From: JARRRL01 sp037380725
GTDB lineage: Bacteria > Pseudomonadota > Gammaproteobacteria > Pseudomonadales > JANQJO01
Assembly (NCBI GenBank): GCA_037380725.1
Contig: JARRRL010000046.1
Span: 1-11,736, forward strand
Length of the DNA stretch: 11,736 nt
Direction: 5' to 3'
The translations under genes were made by a program, and so were the position numbers. Position 1 is the stretch's first letter. Every line of letters begins with the position of its first letter. The notes below the pieces were generated by a model, which searched no databases, had not been told where the DNA came from, and saw nothing but the letters and a program-made list of their open reading frames with translations. Below, one piece after another: positions 6,061 through 11,736 of this stretch.

Positions 6061-6981
6061 ATGACAAGTGATAATAAAATAACCATCCTGGATGGTGGCA
6101 TGAGCCGAGAACTGCAACGTATCGGCGCACCGTTTCGACAACCCGAATGGTCAGCGCTCGCCTTGATGGAAACACCAGCGCTTGTCAAAGCAGTTCATAA
6201 AGCATTTATCACCCACGGCGCTCACGTCATCACAAGCAACAGTTACGCGCTCGTACCGTTTCACATCGGTACCGAACGGTTTAAACAACACGGTCAAGCG
6301 CTAGCAGCTCGCGCTGGCGAAATGGCACGCGACGCGGTGATAGAGACAGGAACACAAAGCACAACTCGGGTCGCTGGCTCGATCCCTCCTTTGTTTGGTT
6401 CCTATCGCGCTGATTTGTATGAACCGGATCGCGTGACGGAAATCGCTGGCCCCCTGATTGAAGGACTCAATCCCTACGTCGACGTGTGGCTGTGCGAGAC
6501 CCAAAGTATCATCGACGAAGCCCAACGCGTAAAACGCTTAATTGATCAGATAGACACGGAACATAAACCGGTGTGGACTGCGTTTACCTTGATTGATTAC
6601 GAACCAACACCGGAACCCCTATTGCGTTCAGGCGAACGCGTGGAAGACGCGGTCAAAGCCATGGCCGACATCGGCATCCGTGCGATCCTATTTAACTGCT
6701 GTGTACCCGAAGCCATTCAGGCCGCTTTACGCGTAGCACGTAAGACCTTACAGACTCTCCCGCACACAGGCATTCAAACTGGCGCTTACGCCAATGCCTT
6801 TGCGCCCCAAGCTCAAAACGCGATCGCAAATGAAGGGCTTAGCGCGGTGCGACAGGACCTCACCCCAATCGCCTATCGAAACTGGGCGCAACAGTGGCAA
6901 AGCGAAGGTGCCAGCATCATCGGCGGATGTTGTGGCGTCGGCGTGAAGCACATTGCTGAACTGGCTCAAACATTCTGTTAA
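6061..6981 (+). CDS. Homocysteine S-methyltransferase family protein
   Basis: Members of this family (Pfam S-methyl_trans; MmuM and betaine-homocysteine methyltransferase are examples) transfer a methyl group, usually from S-methylmethionine or betaine, to a thiol such as homocysteine, giving methionine. The 306-residue product has the N-terminal ILDGGMSRELQRIG block (residues 9-22), TSNSY early in the barrel, and the zinc site: N212-C213 in ILFNCC and the pair C290-C291 in GGCCGVG near the C-terminus. Length fits the single-domain MmuM-like group, with no cobalamin or folate domain. The ATG at 6061 has no clear Shine-Dalgarno but must be close to right, because the conserved block follows within ten residues. 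The methyl donor cannot be inferred. The next gene is 139 bp downstream on the same strand. Confidence 0.93.
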   Translation: MTSDNKITILDGGMSRELQRIGAPFRQPEWSALALMETPALVKAVHKAFITHGAHVITSNSYALVPFHIGTERFKQHGQALAARAGEMARDAVIETGTQSTTRVAGSIPPLFGSYRADLYEPDRVTEIAGPLIEGLNPYVDVWLCETQSIIDEAQRVKRLIDQIDTEHKPVWTAFTLIDYEPTPEPLLRSGERVEDAVKAMADIGIRAILFNCCVPEAIQAALRVARKTLQTLPHTGIQTGAYANAFAPQAQNAIANEGLSAVRQDLTPIAYRNWAQQWQSEGASIIGGCCGVGVKHIAELAQTFC

Positions 6982-7015
6982 AAACGAATTAAGAGACTCC
7001 AAGCCAAGCGCCATT

Positions 7016-7063
7016 CATTATACTTATACTTCCATTATACTTATACTTTCATTTTATACTTTC
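7016..7063 (+). repeat. 17-bp tandem repeat carrying five TATACT hexamers
   Basis: Two units of 17 bp (7016-7032 and 7033-7049, CATTATACTTATACTT plus C or T) are followed by a partial third (7050-7063). They contain TATACT at 7019, 7025, 7036, 7042 and 7055, each one mismatch from the -10 consensus. The array lies 58-105 bp upstream of the glutamate-synthase-like gene. I see no good -35 at the right distance, so promoter function is only suggested. Confidence 0.75.
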
Positions 7064-7120
7064 AAACTCCCTCACTTTTGAAGCGCCACGCAACATCACA
7101 ATGGAAGAAGGAACTCACAT

Positions 7121-8605
7121 TTGGACACGCTACAACACGTGGCATTTAGCACTCTGGAATGGCTATCCATCTTATTTATTGTGACGGTGGGCAGCATTAC
7201 CCTTTGGCTCGTCATCGTCTTCTGGCACGACAAAACCCAACGCGAAAGCACGCTCAAACGCAACTACCCCGTACTGGCTCATTTTCGCTATTTCTTTGAG
7301 CACTTAGGAACCTTTTTCCGTCAATATTTTTTCGCGCTTGACCGAGAAGAAATGCCCTTCAATCGCGCCGAACGTTCCTGGGTGTATCGGGCAGCCAAAA
7401 ATGAGGATTCGACCGTGGCATTTGGCTCCAGCCGCGACCTGCAACCTGCTGGTACGATTTTCTTTGTCAACCATCCTTTCCCAGCACTGGATGAACAGGC
7501 CCTCGAGCCCAGTCCCATTACCATCGGGACGGATTGCCCACACCCCTACACCACACGCTCCATTTTCAACATTTCCGCCATGAGTTTTGGTGCCTTATCG
7601 ATTCCCGCCATTCGAGCACTTTCCAACGGCGCGCGCCAAGCGGGTATCTGGATGAACACCGGAGAAGGCGGTTTATCTCCTTATCACCTCGAAGGCGGAG
7701 CCGACATTGTTTTTCAGATTGGCACAGCCAAATTCGGCGTGCGTAAACCCGAAGGGGGTTTCGACGACGCAAAACTGAAAGCCATGGCCGAACACGAACA
7801 AGTAAAAATGTTCGAAATCAAATTAAGCCAAGGCGCCAAGCCGGGCAAAGGCGGTATATTACCCGCCGTGAAAGTCACACCTGAAATTGCACGCATTCGC
7901 GGCATCCCCGTCGGCGAAGCAGCCATTAGCCCCAATCGACATCCTGAAATTGGAAACATACTCGATCTACTGGCCATGATCAGGCACGTACGAACCGTGA
8001 CGGGCAAACCCACCGGCATAAAATTTGTCATGGGAGATGAAACGATTCTGGAAGCCTTATGCAGCGCGATTGTGACGCAAGGCGAACACAGCGCGCCCGA
8101 TTTCATAACACTGGATGGTGGAGACGGTGGCTCAGGTGCGGCCCCCATGAGCCTCATCGACAATATGGGTATGCCCCTCCGAGAAAGCTTACCCTTATTG
8201 GACAACGCGCTTAGGCATCACGGCTTGCGAGAACGGATAAAAGTAATCGCCAGCGGAAAACTCATCAACCCATCCGAAGTTGCCTGGGCGCTGTGCACGG
8301 GTGCTGACTTCGTCAATTCGGCACGCGGTTTTATGTTCGCATTGGGCTGTATCCAATCCCTACAGTGCAATAAAAACACCTGCCCCACTGGCATCACCAC
8401 CCACAACCCAAAACTGCAATACGGACTCGACCCGACCAGCAAGTCCGTACGCGTAGCCAATTATGCCCTGAATATGACAAAAGAAATTGGCATCATTGCG
8501 CACAGTTGCGGCGTCGCGGAACCACGCCAACTAGCGCGTCATCACGCACGCCTGGTGGATGGGCACGGTAAATCCGTCAGCTTGACGACTCACTATGGTG
8601 ATTAA
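7121..8605 (+). CDS. FMN-binding glutamate synthase family protein, membrane-anchored
   Basis: This protein consists mainly of the glutamate synthase central catalytic domain (FMN barrel), without the glutaminase domain of full-length GltB, as in the stand-alone archaeal-type/YerD-like family. The 494 residues start with a membrane helix (about 15-35, WLSILFIVTVGSITLWLVIV). The barrel then shows NISAMSFGALS, GEGGLSPYH, AKPGKGGILP, the FMN-phosphate-type glycine block DGGDGGSGA at 332-340, and an iron-sulfur cluster motif C410-x5-C416-x4-C421 (LQCNKNTCPTG). By family knowledge it should bind FMN and a 3Fe-4S cluster; whether it makes glutamate or performs another oxidoreduction is not known. 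The start is TTG at 7121, with GAAGG nine bases upstream; the nearest ATG is out of frame. No GltD-like partner is nearby. Confidence 0.92.
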   Translation: MDTLQHVAFSTLEWLSILFIVTVGSITLWLVIVFWHDKTQRESTLKRNYPVLAHFRYFFEHLGTFFRQYFFALDREEMPFNRAERSWVYRAAKNEDSTVAFGSSRDLQPAGTIFFVNHPFPALDEQALEPSPITIGTDCPHPYTTRSIFNISAMSFGALSIPAIRALSNGARQAGIWMNTGEGGLSPYHLEGGADIVFQIGTAKFGVRKPEGGFDDAKLKAMAEHEQVKMFEIKLSQGAKPGKGGILPAVKVTPEIARIRGIPVGEAAISPNRHPEIGNILDLLAMIRHVRTVTGKPTGIKFVMGDETILEALCSAIVTQGEHSAPDFITLDGGDGGSGAAPMSLIDNMGMPLRESLPLLDNALRHHGLRERIKVIASGKLINPSEVAWALCTGADFVNSARGFMFALGCIQSLQCNKNTCPTGITTHNPKLQYGLDPTSKSVRVANYALNMTKEIGIIAHSCGVAEPRQLARHHARLVDGHGKSVSLTTHYGD

Positions 8606-8715
8606 ATCAGCTGGGGGATTACACAAGAAAGATTAAACAGAATCAAACTCCTTTTGTACTTTAAAGTCTTGCTACGGTCATTGAGTTTCAATTACAAAAT
8701 TTCAATCGGGCATGG

Positions 8716-9276
8716 TTAATCCGGGATCTTTAAATATTGATACAGCGTCTCTCGGCTGATACCAAATTCACGCGCAACCTTGGTTTTCTTTTCTCCGGCA
8801 GTAACCCTAGCCTTTAATGCGACGATATCTGCTTTGGATAAGGCGCGTTTTCGCCCCTTGTACGCGCCTCGCTGTTTGGCCAAGGTAATGCCTTCTCTTT
8901 GACGCTCACGGATTAACGCACGCTCAAATTCTGCGAAAGCCTCCATGACGGAAAGCATCCGATGAGTCATTGGCAAATCATCACCGGTAAACGTTAAATG
9001 TTCTTTAATGAACTCGATGCAAACGCCCCGCTGAGTCAATGAATCCACGATGCATCGAAGATCATCCAGATTGCGCGCCAGACGATCCATGGAATGGACC
9101 ACAACGGTATCACCGTCTCGCACATAATCGAGTAGCGCCTCAAGCTGCTCGCACTTCGCGTTTTTCCCAGAAGCTTTATCCGTGAAAACACGATCAAGAT
9201 GCACCTCTTCAAGTTGATGCTCCGCATTTTGATCATAAGTGCTGATTCTGATATATCCCACGCGCTGACTATTCAT
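8716..9276 (-). CDS. Serine recombinase (Tn3 resolvase/DNA invertase type)
   Basis: This is a site-specific serine recombinase that would resolve or invert DNA between short crossover sites. The 186-residue product, typical for TnpR/Hin-like proteins, has the catalytic block YIRISTYDQN with nucleophile S12, the arginine block HSMDRLARN (D64 to R68), the E-helix signature AEFERALIRERQREG at about 125-140, and a C-terminal helix-turn-helix (about 145-183, KTKVAREFGISRETLYQYL). The ATG at 9276 has AGG about ten bases upstream. It converges on the glutamate-synthase-like gene and diverges from vapBC. No transposase is visible, so it is either an orphan, a TA-linked resolvase like those on plasmids, or a transposon remnant. 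Confidence 0.93.
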   Translation of the reverse strand: MNSQRVGYIRISTYDQNAEHQLEEVHLDRVFTDKASGKNAKCEQLEALLDYVRDGDTVVVHSMDRLARNLDDLRCIVDSLTQRGVCIEFIKEHLTFTGDDLPMTHRMLSVMEAFAEFERALIRERQREGITLAKQRGAYKGRKRALSKADIVALKARVTAGEKKTKVAREFGISRETLYQYLKIPD

Positions 9277-9277
9277 T

Positions 9278-9326
9278 ACTTAACCTATAAAAGACTTAAC
9301 CTATGCCAGCCAAAGTGTCAGGTTAA
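9278..9326. promoter_or_regulatory. Repeated TTAACCT motifs upstream of the recombinase (possible res/operator)
   Basis: ACTTAACCTAT occurs twice as a direct repeat 16 bp apart (9278-9288 and 9294-9304), and the inverted form AGGTTAA follows at 9320-9326. All three lie within 50 bp upstream of the recombinase start. Resolvases of this class bind repeated subsites next to their own gene and repress it, so a res-like site or operator is a reasonable inference. The full three-subsite res layout was not demonstrated. Confidence 0.4.
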
Positions 9327-9398
9327 AGACTGAATCACTATCATATAAATATCAATAAAAATATAAGCTTGCCTCAATTATGACCTGGGCTGCCCGTT

Positions 9399-9449
9399 TT
9401 GACTCATCCAAAATATGTATTTATAGGGTATACTTAATCAATACATATT
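9399..9449 (+). promoter_or_regulatory. Putative vapBC promoter with inverted-repeat operator
   Basis: TTGACT (9399-9404), a 17-bp spacer and TATAGG (9422-9427) form a plausible sigma-70 promoter; a TATACT follows at 9429. A perfect 10-bp inverted repeat AATATGTATT / AATACATATT occupies 9412-9421 and 9440-9449, straddling the -10. VapB antitoxins, alone or with VapC, usually repress their own operon by binding such inverted repeats, which fits this layout. Confidence 0.5.
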
Positions 9450-9542
9450 CATACATCTTGAACTATTACCCAGTTGAGCATATACTTTGATATATTACAA
9501 TACACTGAGCTTACACTAAAGAAAAAGCATGGGGTACTGGAT

Positions 9543-9785
9543 ATGAGACACACCGCTAAATTATTCATGAATGGCCGTAGCCAAGCCGTTCGATTACCAG
9601 CTCATTACCGATTTGATTGCGACGAGGTTTATATTCGACGTGACCCCGAAACAGGGGACGTTCTTATTTCAAGAAAACCTGGATCCTGGGAAGATTTTTT
9701 TGAAATGATAGACACCATCACAATTCCGAATGATTTTATGAACGAACGCGATAACGAACCACCTCAAGAACGGGATCTTTTTTAA
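9543..9785 (+). CDS. vapB: VapB-type antitoxin (AbrB/SpoVT fold)
   Basis: This is the antitoxin half of a type II toxin-antitoxin pair; it neutralises the VapC ribonuclease and normally represses its operon. The 80-residue product has an N-terminal swapped-hairpin DNA-binding region (TAKLFMNGRSQAVRLPAHYRF, residues 4-24) and a VapB-like strand EVYIRRDPETGDVLISRKP. The acidic C-terminal part (residues 48-80), containing WEDFFEMID, is the likely toxin-wrapping segment. I chose the ATG at 9543, preceded by GGGG eight bases upstream, over a TTG 23 codons earlier that adds residues unlike the family. Its stop overlaps the vapC start by one base (TAATG), which predicts translational coupling. Confidence 0.93.
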   Translation: MRHTAKLFMNGRSQAVRLPAHYRFDCDEVYIRRDPETGDVLISRKPGSWEDFFEMIDTITIPNDFMNERDNEPPQERDLF

Positions 9786-10207
9786 TGTCCGAAACAACGC
9801 GATACATGCTGGATACCAACACGGCCAGCTACATCATTAAGGGTGATCCAGCCGCAATACGCGAATACTTGTTACATGTACCGATGGCCAATGTCTGTAT
9901 TTCCACCATCACCGAAGCCGAGCTTCTGCGCGGTGTGGCCAGAAAGCCAGCTGCAAAGCATCTCCCTATTGCCGTGAAAGAGTTTCTTCTCAGAGTCGAA
10001 ATTCTTCCTTGGGACTCTTTGGCTGCCAAAACCTATGCTGAACTTCGCACCGCTTGTGAGAACGAGGGCAAATCTCTCGGTAATATGGATATGTTAATTG
10101 CTGCCCATTCTAAAGCTGAGGGAACCGTGCTCATCACGAACGATAAAGCGTTTTACAACATTGAGCATCTTTTGATGCTAGAAGACTGGACTCAACCTTT
10201 TACGTAA
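9785..10207 (+). CDS. vapC: VapC toxin, PIN-domain ribonuclease
   Basis: This is the toxin of the pair, a Mg2+-dependent PIN-domain endoribonuclease. Studied VapCs cleave tRNA (enteric types cut initiator tRNA) or rRNA; the target here is unknown. The 140-residue product keeps the acidic active site: D10 in YMLDTNTASYIIKG, E46 in ITEAELLRG, D102 in LGNMDMLIAAHS, and D120 in LITNDKAF. Its length is normal and nothing is truncated, so the toxin is predicted to be active. It starts within the vapB stop codon. The pair lies beside a divergent serine recombinase, a neighbourhood often seen on mobile elements. Confidence 0.95.
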   Translation: MSETTRYMLDTNTASYIIKGDPAAIREYLLHVPMANVCISTITEAELLRGVARKPAAKHLPIAVKEFLLRVEILPWDSLAAKTYAELRTACENEGKSLGNMDMLIAAHSKAEGTVLITNDKAFYNIEHLLMLEDWTQPFT

Positions 10208-10500
10208 CTTTTCGTATCGATAGCTGTAGTTTTTCGAACTGTTGCAGTTTCCCGAACTGTCGCCATATAAACAGAACGATAATTCTCTATGTTGGTGAAG
10301 CGGGATAGACAAAGGTGGAAAAGAGAGAGTATCTAATGAAACGGGCGTATCGATAAAAACCTTAATTCAAATAAAAGTCAGCAAAAACTCTGTAGAAGTT
10401 GTGTAATACAAACTGATCTTTTCCAAGCAGGTATTCACATTACTTATATTAACTTGGAGTCGACATCACCTATGCCGACACCCATGCACAGCAATACCTT
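10208..10500. other. Intergenic region between vapC and the membrane-protein gene
   Basis: I see no gene in these 293 bp, which lie between convergent genes. Near vapC, the sequence from about 10230 to 10262 alternates AACTG, CAGTT and AACTG, two overlapping 5-bp stems within an imperfect direct repeat. A 10-bp direct repeat CGTATCGATA occurs at 10213 and 10346. Neither looks like a standard terminator or attachment site. Confidence 0.35.
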
Positions 10501-10947
10501 TTAAGCGTGCCCAACTTTATTACCCCATGCAAATAGAGCAACCGTGGCCATTGAAGTAAAAAAAGCCAACCAATGATAAACATTAAATTTTTCTTTAAAT
10601 ATAAACACACCAACAACAACCGACGTCGTAATGATGGACATCACCGCATAGAGAATGTAGCTGGACACGCCGTATCTTGAGTAAAGGAAATAAAACCCAA
10701 TGTAGGCAAAAAACAGCCCCATACCACTCAGAACAACCCACACCCCATTTTGTTTTAACGAAGCCCAATAATTTACTGACCCTAAAAATGGAGCCGCTGA
10801 AATCAAAAAGAATAGACAAACACAAATTGATAATGATATAAATGTAAATGGGTTATCGATGCCCACTGCTTTCTTTTGTCCAGCCGCAAACATGGCATTG
10901 CCAATTGCGGCGAGAAGCGCAACGGCCAGTAGACCAAAATAATTCAT
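10501..10947 (-). CDS. Half-size EamA/DMT-like membrane protein
   Basis: This is a predicted inner-membrane protein of 148 residues with about five hydrophobic segments (roughly 2-22, 33-55, 69-92, 94-115 and 122-142). The end of the fourth, VFIFKEKF, followed by WLAFFTSMATVALFAWG, resembles the C-terminal half of an EamA-repeat transporter of the drug/metabolite superfamily. Full EamA proteins have ten segments, so this would be a single-repeat member acting as a dimer, or a diverged SMR-like protein. No conserved SMR membrane glutamate is evident in the first helix. The ATG at 10947 has no convincing ribosome binding site. The substrate is unknown. The unknown basic protein on its upstream side is 174 bp away on the same strand. 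Confidence 0.7.
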   Translation of the reverse strand: MNYFGLLAVALLAAIGNAMFAAGQKKAVGIDNPFTFISLSICVCLFFLISAAPFLGSVNYWASLKQNGVWVVLSGMGLFFAYIGFYFLYSRYGVSSYILYAVMSIITTSVVVGVFIFKEKFNVYHWLAFFTSMATVALFAWGNKVGHA

Positions 10948-11121
10948 ATGCTTTTACCCACGTTGTTTTCACGCCAGGACCAATTAGCCAGACGAAACCT
11001 CACGCATAGACGATGCTCATCTGGCCGATCTTCAGATTGCTCGTAGAATAGAATATGACTGCATTCAATTTTTATTTATTAGCACTCAGCTGCAAACCAA
11101 CTCAAAGATAAAACAATTACT

Positions 11122-11736
11122 TTAATAATACTTTATTCTTCCCCATCTATCGCGCTTTTTCTTTCCTGAAAAGAAGTTGTTTTTGCTGTATTTCCATCCA
11201 CCAAAAAAAGTGTTTTTTCTTCTGTAGGTCGTTCTCCCCGTAAAAAAACCTTTCTTAACTTGTACTTTATAACCAAAACCTTTCCTTTTGGTCTTCCAAA
11301 GAAGCCCAGCCTCTGCGCCTACGGGTCCAAATTCTTTAAAAAGCGAAGCTCCACTAGGGAGCGAAACCCCATTGAAAGGATTACTCAGCGCTGGCATTTT
11401 AACCATATCAAGCACCTTTCCCATTGACGGCGACCTGAGCTTGAAAGAATTCAACGCCTGTTTTAGCAAATGACTCAGCACAGCACCCAAAGCAGCATTT
11501 CCATACAACAATGGTACAGATGGTACTACCGCAGATGACGAGCAAACTCCATTCGACTCGGAGATTTCCGTACTGTTTGCGAAACCAATGGGGTTTGAAT
11601 TCATTGGTGGATTCGCTAATGAATTCAACTGGGATGGAATTATTATTGGTCTGTGTTCGTGGACAGAACCAGCAATATGCGTCAGGGTTCCAGCTCGAGC
11701 AGGATTAGGGTTAGGGTTAGGTTCTGCTTTAAAGGC
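11122..11736 (-). CDS. C-terminal part of an unrecognised basic protein (partial)
   Basis: The frame is open to the right edge, giving the last 204 residues of a protein whose start lies outside the window. I do not recognise it. The visible part opens with a Pro-Asn run (PNPNPNP), then a Ser/Asn/Pro-rich, linker-like stretch, then a possible helical or hydrophobic region (YGNAALGAVLSHLLKQALNSF). The last 50 residues are very basic and aromatic, with a repeated pattern of FF, one residue, and G about 12-14 residues apart (GFFTGR, TFFGGW, NFFSGK), ending RDRWGRIKYY. Such tails occur in surface-binding, nucleic-acid-binding and toxin domains, but no specific family is supported. A TTG at 11628 could be read as a start, but nothing upstream supports it, so I treat the gene as cut by the window. 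Confidence 0.55.
   Translation of the reverse strand, partial: AFKAEPNPNPNPARAGTLTHIAGSVHEHRPIIIPSQLNSLANPPMNSNPIGFANSTEISESNGVCSSSAVVPSVPLLYGNAALGAVLSHLLKQALNSFKLRSPSMGKVLDMVKMPALSNPFNGVSLPSGASLFKEFGPVGAEAGLLWKTKRKGFGYKVQVKKGFFTGRTTYRRKNTFFGGWKYSKNNFFSGKKKRDRWGRIKYY

Noticed and set aside
10213..10355. CGTATCGATA direct repeats as ends of an inserted element
   Set aside because: Only 10 bp long and partly palindromic; there is no gene between them and chance is a fair explanation.
9785..10500. Integron cassette (attC) around vapBC
   Set aside because: I could find no paired RYYYAAC / GTTRRRY core sites around the pair, and the recombinase is of the serine type, not an integrase.
11705..11721. 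TTAGGG units as a real telomere or eukaryotic contamination
   Set aside because: Only about three units are present, inside an open frame in a bacterial context; a coding Pro-Asn run explains them.

Overview
The window looks like a chromosomal segment of a gammaproteobacterium of roughly balanced base composition; I cannot name the genus. The main evidence is the minus-strand series mutL > miaA > hfq, a gene order typical of Gammaproteobacteria. The Hfq core also lines up residue for residue with the E. coli protein as I recall it.

Layout. Positions 1-267 are non-coding and lie downstream of hfq. Positions 268-3974 hold hfq, miaA and mutL on the minus strand, with miaA starting one base after the mutL stop. 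Upstream of mutL, where amiB is often found, there is instead a secreted SGNH/GDSL hydrolase gene (4103-5245). It is preceded by a small gene with a glycine-rich C-terminus (5328-5726, probably DUF6559-like); both are on the minus strand and may be co-transcribed. Then, on the plus strand, come a homocysteine S-methyltransferase (6061-6981) and a stand-alone FMN/iron-sulfur glutamate-synthase-domain protein with an N-terminal membrane anchor (7121-8605). From about 8700 the window looks more accessory, with AT-rich intergenic DNA: a Tn3/Hin-type serine recombinase (minus), a complete vapBC toxin-antitoxin pair (plus), a half-size EamA/DMT-like membrane protein (minus), and the C-terminal part of an unrecognised, very basic protein that runs off the right edge (minus).

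How the genes work together. MutL acts in mismatch repair, MiaA modifies A37 of tRNAs reading UNN codons, and Hfq is the sRNA chaperone; the three are linked by position rather than by one pathway. MutL carries the C-terminal endonuclease motifs, so repair here is predicted to be independent of MutH. The recombinase and vapBC diverge from a shared AT-rich region of about 270 bp that contains plausible operator and crossover-like repeats.

The most striking signal is not a gene. Most intergenic regions in the left 7 kb, and two coding regions, contain unrelated short tandem repeats with periods of about 10-17 bp. They include a six-copy, helically phased A-tract array between the hydrolase gene and mutL, 15-bp repeats at both ends of the hydrolase gene (the 5' set builds repeated AGGAATG blocks into its leader), and a 17-bp repeat that supplies five TATACT hexamers ahead of the glutamate-synthase-like gene. 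I saw no CRISPR array, rRNA, tRNA, transposase or convincing novel defence system.
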